The notes beneath the pieces are model-generated. The model was not told where the DNA came from. It was given only the letters and a program-made list of their open reading frames with translations, and made no database searches. From contig CAIVDC010000109.1 in NCBI GenBank assembly GCA_903904605.1, positions 1-60,153 on the forward strand: 60,153 nucleotides of DNA, read 5' to 3'. This document shows, piece after piece, positions 17,563 to 26,578 of this stretch. The DNA is from an uncultured Sterolibacterium sp. GTDB lineage: Bacteria; Pseudomonadota; Gammaproteobacteria; Burkholderiales; Rhodocyclaceae. Every line of letters starts with the position of its first letter. The stretch's first letter is position 1. The translations under genes and the position numbers were made by a program.

Positions 17563-18578
17563 CTCGAATCATCTCTGGTTGCCCTGAGGCATTCGCCGAC
17601 CAGTTCCGGACCGCGATAGATGAGGCCGCTGTAGATCTGCACCAGTTCCGCACCGGCGGCGAGCTTTGCCGCGGCCCGCTTGCCGTCGGTGATGCCCCCC
17701 GCGGCGATGATCGGCAACTCGCCGGCCAGGGCTTTCGCCAGCGCTGCCACCACCGCGGTGGAAAGCTCGAACAGCGGCGCGCCGGATAATCCGCCGGCCT
17801 GGGCGGCGTCGGGTTCTCCGGCGATTCCCGGTCGGGATACCGTGGTATTGGTGGCGATCACGGCGTCGAAGCGGCGGCGACGCAAGGCATCGGCGATGCC
17901 CTGGATCTGCGCCGGGTCGAGGTCGGGCGCCAGCTTGAGCGTCAGCGGAACGTAGCGGCCATGCCGGTCGGCCAGCGCAACCTGTCGGCCCTTCAAGGTC
18001 GATAGCAAGGCCTCGAGCTGGTCCTCCCCCTGCAACTTCCGGAGGTCCCGGGTGTTGGGCGAGGAAATATTGACCGTGACGTAACTGGCAAACGGGTACA
18101 CCTTCTCGAGACAAAGAACATAGTCTTCGGCGGCGCATGCCATAGGGGTGGCGGCGTTCTTGCCGATGTTGATGCCGAGGATGCCCTTGAATTTCGCGCT
18201 CTTGACGTTTTCCAGCAGTACCGCGACCCCCCGGTTGTTGAAGCCCATGCGATTTATCAGCGCCTGTTGCGCCGGCAGGCGGAACAGGCGCGGCTTGGGA
18301 TTGCCCGGCTGCGGCTGCGGCGTGACCGTGCCGATCTCGATATGACCGAAGCCGAGCTTGGCGAGGCCGTCGATGGCTTCGCCGTTCTTGTCCAGACCGG
18401 CGGCCAGGCCGACGCGGTTGGGGAAATTCAGGCCCATGACGGAGACCGGCGGGCCGGCTGCCGCGTCCGTCGTCGGCAATAGGCATGCGAAGCGGCGCAG
18501 ACCGGCGATGGTCAGGTCGTGGGCGGTCTCGGCATCCAGGCCGAACAGCAAAGGGCGAACAAAAGCGTAGGGAAACAT
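17559..18578 (-). CDS. pyrD: Dihydroorotate dehydrogenase (quinone), class 2
   Basis: Membrane-associated flavoenzyme of 339 residues that oxidises dihydroorotate to orotate with quinone as acceptor, in pyrimidine synthesis. Started at the ATG at 18578 ([22 protein letters not shown]), which restores the class 2 membrane-binding N-terminus. An upstream in-frame ATG would add 42 unrelated residues. FMN-site motifs include [42 protein letters not shown] substrate loop and the class 2 catalytic Ser in [11 protein letters not shown]. The C-terminal [28 protein letters not shown] binds FMN phosphate. It is first in the minus-strand operon and divergent from the EPS locus. Confidence 0.95.
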   Translation of the reverse strand: MFPYAFVRPLLFGLDAETAHDLTIAGLRRFACLLPTTDAAAGPPVSVMGLNFPNRVGLAAGLDKNGEAIDGLAKLGFGHIEIGTVTPQPQPGNPKPRLFRLPAQQALINRMGFNNRGVAVLLENVKSAKFKGILGINIGKNAATPMACAAEDYVLCLEKVYPFASYVTVNISSPNTRDLRKLQGEDQLEALLSTLKGRQVALADRHGRYVPLTLKLAPDLDPAQIQGIADALRRRRFDAVIATNTTVSRPGIAGEPDAAQAGGLSGAPLFELSTAVVAALAKALAGELPIIAAGGITDGKRAAAKLAAGAELVQIYSGLIYRGPELVGECLRATRDDSR

Positions 18579-18723
18579 GTGCCGATTGTACCAGTGCCTC
18601 GTTCCGCCATAGTCGGGGTATCGCCGCCTGTGGCCCTGGAATGCTTCCGGCTCGGTCCAGGTCAGCCCCGCCCACACCGGATGATCACTGCATGCCAAAC
18701 GCATATACGCAGGATTGGAAATA

Positions 18724-18732
18724 TGCCATAAT
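18724..18732 (+). promoter_or_regulatory. Putative extended -10 element at the start of the EPS locus
   Basis: TGCCATAAT is an extended -10 with a 5/6 hexamer, 52 bases before the ATG at 18784. A TTGGAAATAT stretch lies just upstream (18715-18724). The 205-base divergent gap with pyrD holds nothing else I recognise. Confidence 0.4.
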
Positions 18733-18783
18733 CATGAGACGTCGGTTCCGGCATCCCGGAAAAAGCGAGCAAAGGGGCCTCAA

Positions 18784-20166
18784 ATGGTACGCCTGTTTAG
18801 CTACTATTTTCCCTCCAACACCCTGTTTCAGATGGGGTTCGAGGCATTTCTGCTGTTCGGCATCATCTTCTTCGGCGGCATGCTGCAGCGAACCGCCGGC
18901 AATTCCGACCTCACCGCCTTGCTCTACCCCGCCTTGCTATTCGCTGTATTCATGACCACGATGATCAGCGCCTTCGGCCTTTATCGCCGCGATCAGCCGC
19001 GAACCTTTGGCAGCGCCGCAGCGCGGATCCTGTTCGCATTCTCGCTGGGTTTTGTATTTCTGTTTTCCGCATCACATTGGTTCTTTGTCGACTCCCGTTG
19101 GCTGGACTCGCTGGTGATCAACAATGTACTTGCCCTGAGCGGCATTCTTGCCGTGCGCGCCATCTTCATCAACACGCTCTTCGCAGGCCCTTTCGCCTAC
19201 CGCGTCCTGGTCATCGGAACGGGACCCGAGGCCGCCGCCGTCGAGAAGGCCCTCAGAACTTCCGCCTTCCCCGGCCTGACCATGGTCGGCTTCTATTCGC
19301 TTGACTCCGGCGATGTGGCCGTGTCGCCCCAGCGGATACTTCCCAAGATCGTGTCCATTGTCGATACGGTCAAAAGCCATGGCGTCGATGAAATCATCGT
19401 AGCACTTCGGGAGCGCCGCGGCGACGCCATGACCTTGGAGCAGTTGCTGACATGCAAGCTGGAAGGTGTGCGCGTGGTCGAGCAGGCCACCTTCTTCGAG
19501 CACCTCGGCGGCGAAGTGCGGATCGATGCCCTGCGCGCCAGTTGGCTGATCTTCGGCGATGGCTTTCGTCAGGGTCGCATGCGCAGTCTTGTAAAGCGCT
19601 CCTTCGACCTCGGCGCGTCGCTTGTCCTGCTCACGGCCACCTTGCCGGTGATGTTCGTGACGGCTATCGCGATCACACTCGAAAGCAGAGGCCCCGTCTT
19701 TTATCGGCAGGAAAGAGTGGGGCGCCAGATGAAATCCTTCGAGGTGCTCAAATTCAGGAGCATGCGTATTGATGCCGAAGCCGACGGCATTCCTCGTTGG
19801 GCCAACGCCAAGGACTCGCGCATCACCCGCGTCGGGCAGTTCATTCGCCGTTACCGCATCGACGAGTTGCCGCAGATCTTCAACGTTATCAGGGGCGAGA
19901 TGAGCTTGGTGGGCCCGCGGCCGGAAAGGCCGTACTTCGTCGAGCAGTTGGCAGAGCAAATACCCTTCTATTCGGCAAGGCACAGCATCAAACCAGGTCT
20001 CACCGGCTGGGCGCAGGTCAGCTACAGGTACGGCAACAGCGTTGATGATGCCCTGCACAAGCTCCAGTTCGACCTGTATTACGTCAAGAACCATACGATA
20101 TTCCTTGACATATTGATCCTGTTCAAAACGGTGAAAGTCGTTCTCTCGGGCAATGGCGCTCAATAA
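18784..20166 (+). CDS. EPS-initiating phosphoglycosyltransferase (EpsB-type, XrtA-associated)
   Basis: Polyprenyl-phosphate sugar-1-phosphate transferase of 460 residues that would load the first sugar on the lipid carrier. Started at the ATG at 18784 (MVRLFSYYFPSNTLFQMGF); 23 further upstream in-frame residues look non-coding. Four hydrophobic helices lie in the first 125 residues, then a Rossmann-like CoA-binding domain (VLVIGTGPEAAAVEKAL). The C-terminal bacterial sugar transferase domain begins KRSFDLGASL and includes SRGPVFYRQERVGR, LKFRSM, RYRIDELPQIFNV and LVGPRPERP. This architecture matches the PEP-CTERM-associated EpsB group. It heads the locus. Confidence 0.92.
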   Translation: MVRLFSYYFPSNTLFQMGFEAFLLFGIIFFGGMLQRTAGNSDLTALLYPALLFAVFMTTMISAFGLYRRDQPRTFGSAAARILFAFSLGFVFLFSASHWFFVDSRWLDSLVINNVLALSGILAVRAIFINTLFAGPFAYRVLVIGTGPEAAAVEKALRTSAFPGLTMVGFYSLDSGDVAVSPQRILPKIVSIVDTVKSHGVDEIIVALRERRGDAMTLEQLLTCKLEGVRVVEQATFFEHLGGEVRIDALRASWLIFGDGFRQGRMRSLVKRSFDLGASLVLLTATLPVMFVTAIAITLESRGPVFYRQERVGRQMKSFEVLKFRSMRIDAEADGIPRWANAKDSRITRVGQFIRRYRIDELPQIFNVIRGEMSLVGPRPERPYFVEQLAEQIPFYSARHSIKPGLTGWAQVSYRYGNSVDDALHKLQFDLYYVKNHTIFLDILILFKTVKVVLSGNGAQ

Positions 20167-20211
20167 CGCCGCCCTGTCGATGCAAGTCCCGACGCCTCAT
20201 TAAGGCACGAC

Positions 20212-22323
20212 ATGAACCCGTTCATGAGCAACGCGGCCACTTTGTCCTACGCTCTGGCCGCCTCGGGCTTTGCCGCATTCTCGGTGCAACTCGGGTTCGG
20301 CTGGCGCGGCGGCAAACGCGGCGGCTTGGTTCTGGCAGCGATCGTGCTCAGTTGTTGCTGGGCAGTCGCCGCTGCAGTCTATTCCGCGACAGGTCATAAC
20401 GGTCTCCGGATCGCCGCCAATCTGTTCGACACCCTGCGCATTTGCGCCTGGTGCGGCTTGCTCCTGGCCTTGCTGTTTTCATTCCGCAGAAGCGACAGCG
20501 GCAGCAGCTACCGTTTGTACGCCTGGTCTGTCATTGGCATCGCTTTGCTGGCCGTCGCCGCTTTCGGCCTGAATTCCGCGCCGTCACTGTCCGCAGCCAT
20601 TTTCGGAAAGGACTCGCGGTTTGCCTTTTTCGCACCCATGGCCCTGGCGATTGTCGGTTTGATTCTGGTCGAACAAGTATTCAGAAACATTTCGGCGCAT
20701 GCCCGTTGGGGTATCAAGCCCTTGTGCCTGGGTCTCGGTGCGGCCTTTTGTTTCGATCTCTACATGTACAGCAACGCATTCCTTTTCAATCAGCTTGATA
20801 TCGATGTCTGGATCAGCCGCGGCGTCGCCAATGTGCTGATCGTCCCGCTGATCGCGGTATCTACCGCACGCAACAAGGACTGGGCTTTCGAAATCGCCGT
20901 GTCGCGCCAGGTGGTCTTCCATTCAACCGCTCTGCTCGGTTCCGGGCTATATCTCGTAACCCTCGCCGGTGCCGGCTATTACGTGCGCTATTTCGGCAAC
21001 CATTGGGGTGGCGCACTCCAGGTGATGCTACTTTTCACGGGCTTTCTGAGCTTCGGCCTCCTATTCTATTCGGGCAGCCTGCGCTCGAAATTGCGGGTTC
21101 TCGTCAACAAGCATTTCTATAATTACCGTTACGACTACCGCGAGGAGTGGCTGCGCTTCACGCAGTCGCTCACGGTCGGCGACAGGCAGTTCGGCCTGCT
21201 CGAACATGCCATCCGCGCTCTCGCCGATCTGGTTGAAAGCCCCGGCGGCATGCTGTGGCTTGCCGAGCCGTCCGGGGAATATCGACAGGCAGCGCGTTTG
21301 AATATGGCCGAGATCGCTGAAATTGAATCGGCCGACAGCACCTTGGCGAAGTTTCTCGACCGGACGCAATGGGTCATCGATCTTTCTGAGTACCGTGATC
21401 AACCTGAGAAATACGTGGAGATGGAACTTTCGGCGTGGCTAGGGTCCCTGCGCGATGCCTGGCTGGTCGTGCCATTATCGGCTTCCGGCGGACTGATCGG
21501 CTTCGTCATCCTGGCACAGTCGCGAGCCAGGATCGAGTTGAACTGGGAAGTCCTCGATCTGCTGAAGACCGCAGCGCGACAAGCTGCCAGCTATATCGCC
21601 TATATGCGCGCCGCCGAGGCGCTTCTCGAAGCCAGGAAATTCGATTCATTCAATCGCATGTCGGCATTCGTGGTGCATGACATGAAAAATCTTGTGGCGC
21701 AATTGTCTCTGCTCCTGAAGAACGCGGAGAGGCACCGGGATAACCCGGAATTCCAAGCCGATATGCTTCTGACCATCAGCAACGCCGTGGAGCGCATGAA
21801 GCAATTGTTGCTGCAACTGCGCGCTGGTACCACGCCCATCAACGCGCCATGTGCAGTCGATCTGGCACCGATTGTCGGCCGGATCGAAAGGGCAAGATCG
21901 GGCCAAATGCCGCATTTGTCCATAGAGACGCGAGCGGATATCGAGGTATTCGGCCATGCCGACCGCCTGGAGCGCGTCATCGGTCACCTGGTACAGAATG
22001 CCGTCGATGCGACACCCGCCGACGGCAAGGTATGGCTCAGGTTGCTGCGCGAGAATGACCAGGCAATTGTCGAGGTCGGTGATACGGGTCGCGGTATGAG
22101 CCGCGAATTCATTCGGGAAAACATGTTCAAACCGTTCCGCTCGACCAAGGCGGCCGGAATGGGTATCGGAGCATACGAAAGTGCCCAGTACATCAAGGAA
22201 CTGGGTGGCAGAATCGTCGTGGACAGCAGGGAAGATGAAGGCACCGTGGTGAGGATTGAACTGCGGGCCAACAGTCCCAAGGCGGTCGTTGCGGCCAGCG
22301 CCAAGGAGTTGAGACATGGCTGA
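20212..22323 (+). CDS. prsK: PEP-CTERM system histidine kinase PrsK
   Basis: Membrane sensor kinase of 703 residues. About eight hydrophobic helices occupy the first 290 residues, as in PrsK. A GAF-like domain follows (about 320-465), then the dimerisation helix with phospho-acceptor His489 in FVVHDMKN. The ATPase has an N-box VIGHLVQNAVDATPADG, DTGRGMS and GMGIGAYESAQYI. The VHDMKN motif and multi-pass sensor are characteristic of this family. The signal it senses is unknown. Its 3' end overlaps prsR by 8 bases. A second start at 20224 (MSNAATL) is possible. Confidence 0.93.
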   Translation: MNPFMSNAATLSYALAASGFAAFSVQLGFGWRGGKRGGLVLAAIVLSCCWAVAAAVYSATGHNGLRIAANLFDTLRICAWCGLLLALLFSFRRSDSGSSYRLYAWSVIGIALLAVAAFGLNSAPSLSAAIFGKDSRFAFFAPMALAIVGLILVEQVFRNISAHARWGIKPLCLGLGAAFCFDLYMYSNAFLFNQLDIDVWISRGVANVLIVPLIAVSTARNKDWAFEIAVSRQVVFHSTALLGSGLYLVTLAGAGYYVRYFGNHWGGALQVMLLFTGFLSFGLLFYSGSLRSKLRVLVNKHFYNYRYDYREEWLRFTQSLTVGDRQFGLLEHAIRALADLVESPGGMLWLAEPSGEYRQAARLNMAEIAEIESADSTLAKFLDRTQWVIDLSEYRDQPEKYVEMELSAWLGSLRDAWLVVPLSASGGLIGFVILAQSRARIELNWEVLDLLKTAARQAASYIAYMRAAEALLEARKFDSFNRMSAFVVHDMKNLVAQLSLLLKNAERHRDNPEFQADMLLTISNAVERMKQLLLQLRAGTTPINAPCAVDLAPIVGRIERARSGQMPHLSIETRADIEVFGHADRLERVIGHLVQNAVDATPADGKVWLRLLRENDQAIVEVGDTGRGMSREFIRENMFKPFRSTKAAGMGIGAYESAQYIKELGGRIVVDSREDEGTVVRIELRANSPKAVVAASAKELRHG

Positions 22324-23671
22324 GAAAAGACGCGCGTTGATGATCGTCGAGGATGATCCGGCCTTGCAGATGCAAATGCGCTGGGCCTTCGATCAGTATG
22401 AGGCAGTGCTGGCAACGGACCGTGAGAGTGCGATAGCCCAGTTTCGCCGCTACGAGCCGGCGGTGGTGACCATGGACCTAGGCTTGCCGCCTGACGCCGA
22501 CGGCGTCACAGAAGGATTCAATCTGCTTGAACAACTCCTCGCCTTTGCCCCGGATACCAAGATCGTGGTCCTGACCGGTCAAAACGACCGCGAAAATGCT
22601 GTCAGGGCAATCGGCCTGGGCGCTTACGATTTCTTCGCCAAGCCATTCGAACCCGAAATACTGCTGCTAACCATCGATCGCGCATTCCGCCTTTACGACC
22701 TGCAACGGGAAAACAGACGTCTGGCGGCGCAGGCCCCGACAAGTCCGCTGGCGGGAATCATTACCCGCGACCCGGAAATGCAACGGATATGCCGGACAAT
22801 TGAAAAGGTCGCCGGCACCAACGCCACCGTTATGCTGCTGGGAGCCAGCGGTACCGGAAAGGAGGTGCTCGCGCGCGCCGTACATGAGCTGTCGCCACGC
22901 CGCGAACAGCGATTCGTCGCCATCAATTGCGCCGCAATACCCGAAACCCTGCTCGAAAGCGAACTGTTCGGCTACGAAAAAGGCGCCTTTACCGGCGCCA
23001 ACAAACTGACTTTGGGCAAGATCGAAACGGCAAACCGCGGCACCCTTCTTCTCGACGAAATCGGTGACCTGCCCGCCTCGCTGCAAGCCAAGCTGTTGCG
23101 ATTCCTGCAGGAGCGGGTGATCGAGCGGGTCGGAGGGCGCGAGGAGATCCCGATCGACGTGCGCGTCATATGCGCAACCCATCAGGATCTGAACCCGCAA
23201 AGCAATCAGATCCACTTCCGCGAAGACCTGTTCTACCGCCTCGCCGAAATCGTCGTGAAGATACCGCCCCTCAGGGACCGCAAAGGCGATGCAGCGCTGT
23301 TGGCGCATGCTTTCCTGCGGCGCTTCGGCGCCGAGCAAAAACGCAATTCGATGAGTCTGGGGCGCGATGCCATAGATGCGATCGATGCGTATTCCTGGCC
23401 CGGAAACATCAGGGAACTCGAAAACTGCATCAAGCGCGCCGTGATCATGGCCGATGAGTCGCATATCACGGCAGCCGACATCGGAATTCAGGTGACCGAG
23501 AGCGGCCGCGAAACGCTCAATCTCCGCCAAGTTCGCGAAGATGCGGAAAAGCGCGTAATCATCCGCGTTCTCGGCCGTCTCGACGGCAACATAGCCAAGA
23601 CCGCAGAGGTCCTGGGCGTCAGCCGGCCGACCTTGTACGACATGATCAACCGGTACGGCATTCGGCAGTAA
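22316..23671 (+). CDS. prsR: Sigma-54-dependent response regulator PrsR
   Basis: NtrC-type activator of 451 residues. The receiver domain has acidic Glu12/Asp13/Asp14, phospho-acceptor Asp54 (VVTMDLGLP), Thr87 and Lys109 (FFAKPFEPE). The AAA+ domain has Walker A GASGTGKE (176-183), ELFGYEKGAFTGA including the sigma-54-contacting GAFTGA (223-228) and Walker B TLLLDEIGDLP. The Fis-type helix-turn-helix at the end reads NIAKTAEVLGVSRPTLYDM. It is the partner of PrsK and is expected to drive sigma-54 promoters of EPS and PEP-CTERM genes. I saw no convincing -24/-12 site inside the window. Confidence 0.94.
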   Translation: MAEKRRALMIVEDDPALQMQMRWAFDQYEAVLATDRESAIAQFRRYEPAVVTMDLGLPPDADGVTEGFNLLEQLLAFAPDTKIVVLTGQNDRENAVRAIGLGAYDFFAKPFEPEILLLTIDRAFRLYDLQRENRRLAAQAPTSPLAGIITRDPEMQRICRTIEKVAGTNATVMLLGASGTGKEVLARAVHELSPRREQRFVAINCAAIPETLLESELFGYEKGAFTGANKLTLGKIETANRGTLLLDEIGDLPASLQAKLLRFLQERVIERVGGREEIPIDVRVICATHQDLNPQSNQIHFREDLFYRLAEIVVKIPPLRDRKGDAALLAHAFLRRFGAEQKRNSMSLGRDAIDAIDAYSWPGNIRELENCIKRAVIMADESHITAADIGIQVTESGRETLNLRQVREDAEKRVIIRVLGRLDGNIAKTAEVLGVSRPTLYDMINRYGIRQ

Positions 23672-23797
23672 GTGGCAGGCAGCATCGGCATGCTGAAGAC
23701 CCGCCGAAAAAACCTCAATACGACATTGGAATATACGATATAGTATAGTACATAGGCATATTGAAATATCGTAGGCAGTCGCCACTGGGAGGTCATG
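23672..23797 (+). promoter_or_regulatory. AT-rich control region before prsT with inverted repeat
   Basis: The gap is strikingly AT-rich for this genome. TACGATAT (23734-23741) and its exact reverse complement ATATCGTA (23766-23773) form an inverted repeat around a 24-base spacer. Two overlapping TATAGT hexamers (23739-23744 and 23744-23749) could serve as -10, the second with ACGACA 18 bases upstream. Near the prsR end CAGCAT-CGGC-ATGCTG (23680-23695) forms a small stem without a T-run. Confidence 0.45.
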
Positions 23798-26578
23798 ATG
23801 AAAGTTTTCTGCGTGTGCGCAGCGCGCGTTACCGTCGCCGCCTGCATGGTCGCGTCACTGGTTTCGGCCTGCGGGGCCGAGAGCCCCGACAACATGCTGG
23901 CTTCGGCGAAGCGATTTATCGAGCGGCATGACAACAAGTCGGCCATCATCCAATTGAAGAATGTGCTGCAAAAGACCCCTGATAACGCCGAAGCGCGCTA
24001 TCTGCTCGGCGATGCCTTGCTCGAGACCGGCGACCCGGTTTCAGCCGAAAAGGAGTTGCGCAAGGCGAAGGAGCTGAAATACCCGAACGAACGCGTCCTG
24101 CCGCGGCTGGCCGAGGCGATGCTCGACGGCGGCCAAGGCGAAAAACTGGTCCAGGAATTCTCCTCGACAGAACTGGGTGACCGCGATGCGGCGGCGGATC
24201 TTGCGGCGACGGTGGGCTTTGCCTATCTGAATCTGTTCCAGCCGGAGGAGGCTCGCAAAGCCTTTGACAGGGCACTGGCGGCCAGACCCGAGCATGCCCT
24301 GGCCACGGTCGGTGAAGCGAGGCTGAAAGCCGCAGACAAGGATCTTGGCGGCGCCGCCCAGCTGGTGGACGCGGTCCTGGTCAAGTCGCCGGCTCTGCTT
24401 GAAGCGCTTTTCCTCAAGGCCGAGTTGCTTGCGGTCGCCAATGATCGGGAAGGCGTCAGCCGGATATATGAGCGGATATTGGCAATCCATCCGGATAACG
24501 TTCGCGCGCACTTCAGCCGCGTCATGCTGTCCTTGGCGTCTCAGAAGCTGGACATTGCGGCGTCCCAGCTTGCCGCGATGAAGAGTGTTGCGCCGCGGAC
24601 TCCACAGACTCTTTATCTCCAAGCACTCCTTTCGCTCAAACGCAGGGAGTTGCCGGCCGCGCGCGAGGCGGCACAACAGTTACTCAAGCTTTCGCCGAAT
24701 TTCCTGCCCGGTGAACTCCTGGCCGGCGAAGTGGAATACCGCCTCAGCTCATTTCCACAGGCGGAGGATCATCTGCTCAAAGTTCTCGAAAAGTCGCCGG
24801 GCAATGTCGCGGCGACACGTCTTCTCACCGCGGCCTACCTGAGAGACGGCCAACCAAGTCGTGCCATGGAGATACTGACGCCGCTGCTGAAAGGCAAGCT
24901 GGAGGACAGTGGCCTGATCATGCTGGCCGGCGAGGTCTTTATGAACAACAACAATATCGCCGAAGCGGAAAGGTATTTTGCCCAGGCGGCCACGCTCAAC
25001 AAGAGCGATGCCACGGTCCGTGCCCGCTTCGGTCAGGTGCTCTATGCCAGCGGGGACCCGGTGGCCGGGCTGAATGAACTGGAAGCTGCATCGGAATTGG
25101 ATTCCAGCCAGTATCAGGCCGACGTGCTGCTCATCGCCGGCTATATGCGTCGCAATGAATCGGACAAGGCGCTGGCTGCGATCGCCAAGCTGGAGAAGAA
25201 GCAGCCCAAGAATCCGCTGACCTATTACCTGCGTGCCGGCGCGATGTTGTTGAAAGGCGACATGGCTGCCTGCCGCAAGAATCTGGAAACTGCGCTGCAG
25301 CTCGATCCGGTCTATTTCCCCGCTGCGCTGACGCTCGCCAAGCTTGACGTTCAGGACAAGAAATGGGACATGGCGAAGCAAAGGTTCGAAAAGATATTAG
25401 CGAAGGATCCGAAAAACCCGCAGGCGCTGCTGGCCCTGGCGCAAGCGCGTTCCGCCACCGGTGCGCAGGCCAAAGACATTACCGAGCTGATCGACCGGGC
25501 AGTCAGCGGCAACCCGACCAGTGTCGAACCCAGACTCGCTCAGATCCGCTATTACCTGAACGCAGGCGATCCCAAGAAAGCCGTAGCCCTGGCGCAGGAC
25601 GCTTTGGCGCTTATTCCCGACAGTCCCCTTATCCTCGATGCGCTCGGGCTGGCGCAACAGCGAGCTGGCGAGACCAATCAAGCTATCGCGACGATATCCA
25701 GGGTCGTCGCTCTCCGACCGAATGCCGCCGAACCGTTGCTGCGGCTGGCTTCGCTGCAACTCTCGGACAAGCGCAACGAAGAGGCCATGCAGACCCTGCG
25801 CAAAGCGCTGGAAATGAAGCCTGACCTGCTGGAAGCACAACTCGGCATGATCGCCGTTGATAACGCCGGCGGCAGAACGGGCGAAGCCGTGGCGATCGCC
25901 AAGACCATTCAGAAGCAGCGGCCAATGGAAGCAAGAGGCTATCAGGCCGAGGGAGACAGCTATGCCCAGCAGAAGAAATGGACTGAAGCCGCCGCCGCCT
26001 ACCGTGGCGGCTTGACCAAGGTCCATAGCACCGAGCTGGCGATAAAACTCCATGCTGCGCTGATCGGAGCCAACCAGAAAGTGGAAGCCGAAAAGCTCTC
26101 CGCCGAGTGGCTCCGAGATAATCCGAAGGACATCCCCTATCGTGCCTACCTCGCGGGCGTCAGCCTGGGCGCCAAGCAATACGATCTCGCCGTCAGGCAA
26201 TATAAATCCATCCTCGCCCTAGACCCGAAGAATCCGGTAATCTTGAATAACCTCGCCTGGGCCGCGGGCCAGATCAAGGATCCGAAAGCCATCGACTACG
26301 CGGAACAGGCGAATCTGCTGCGGCCAAACGAGCCGGCCATCCTCGATACCCTGGGCATGCTGCTGGCCGACAAAGGTGAGGCGACGCGCGCTCTCGAAAC
26401 CCTGCGCAAGGCGGTTACGCTCGCGCCCAATGCCTGGGAGATCCGCGTCGATCTGGTGAAGACGCTCGCCAGAATCGGTCAGAGGGAGTCCGCCAGGAAA
26501 GAGCTGGATCCGATTCTCAACCTGGACGAGAGCAACCCTGCACGGGCTGCGGCTATCGCGCAATTCAAGGACCTTTGA
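23798..26578 (+). CDS. prsT: PEP-CTERM system TPR lipoprotein PrsT
   Basis: Large TPR protein of 926 residues. A lipoprotein signal ends in LVSAC, so it should be lipid-anchored in the periplasm. The rest is a near-continuous solenoid of tetratricopeptide repeats (for example AEARYLLGDALLETGDP, PNEPAILDTLGMLLADKGEA), probably more than twenty. Two adjacent ATGs exist. GGGAGG (23787-23792) is 5 bases from the second (23798) and only 2 from the first (23795), so the second is preferred. PrsT-type proteins accompany exosortase A loci and probably scaffold export or assembly. The stop directly abuts the next start. Confidence 0.93.
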   Translation: MKVFCVCAARVTVAACMVASLVSACGAESPDNMLASAKRFIERHDNKSAIIQLKNVLQKTPDNAEARYLLGDALLETGDPVSAEKELRKAKELKYPNERVLPRLAEAMLDGGQGEKLVQEFSSTELGDRDAAADLAATVGFAYLNLFQPEEARKAFDRALAARPEHALATVGEARLKAADKDLGGAAQLVDAVLVKSPALLEALFLKAELLAVANDREGVSRIYERILAIHPDNVRAHFSRVMLSLASQKLDIAASQLAAMKSVAPRTPQTLYLQALLSLKRRELPAAREAAQQLLKLSPNFLPGELLAGEVEYRLSSFPQAEDHLLKVLEKSPGNVAATRLLTAAYLRDGQPSRAMEILTPLLKGKLEDSGLIMLAGEVFMNNNNIAEAERYFAQAATLNKSDATVRARFGQVLYASGDPVAGLNELEAASELDSSQYQADVLLIAGYMRRNESDKALAAIAKLEKKQPKNPLTYYLRAGAMLLKGDMAACRKNLETALQLDPVYFPAALTLAKLDVQDKKWDMAKQRFEKILAKDPKNPQALLALAQARSATGAQAKDITELIDRAVSGNPTSVEPRLAQIRYYLNAGDPKKAVALAQDALALIPDSPLILDALGLAQQRAGETNQAIATISRVVALRPNAAEPLLRLASLQLSDKRNEEAMQTLRKALEMKPDLLEAQLGMIAVDNAGGRTGEAVAIAKTIQKQRPMEARGYQAEGDSYAQQKKWTEAAAAYRGGLTKVHSTELAIKLHAALIGANQKVEAEKLSAEWLRDNPKDIPYRAYLAGVSLGAKQYDLAVRQYKSILALDPKNPVILNNLAWAAGQIKDPKAIDYAEQANLLRPNEPAILDTLGMLLADKGEATRALETLRKAVTLAPNAWEIRVDLVKTLARIGQRESARKELDPILNLDESNPARAAAIAQFKDL

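Noticed and set aside
23680..23695. Hairpin CAGCAT-CGGC-ATGCTG as terminator after prsR
   Set aside because: The stem is only 6 base pairs and is followed by A-rich, not T-rich, sequence on the transcribed strand.
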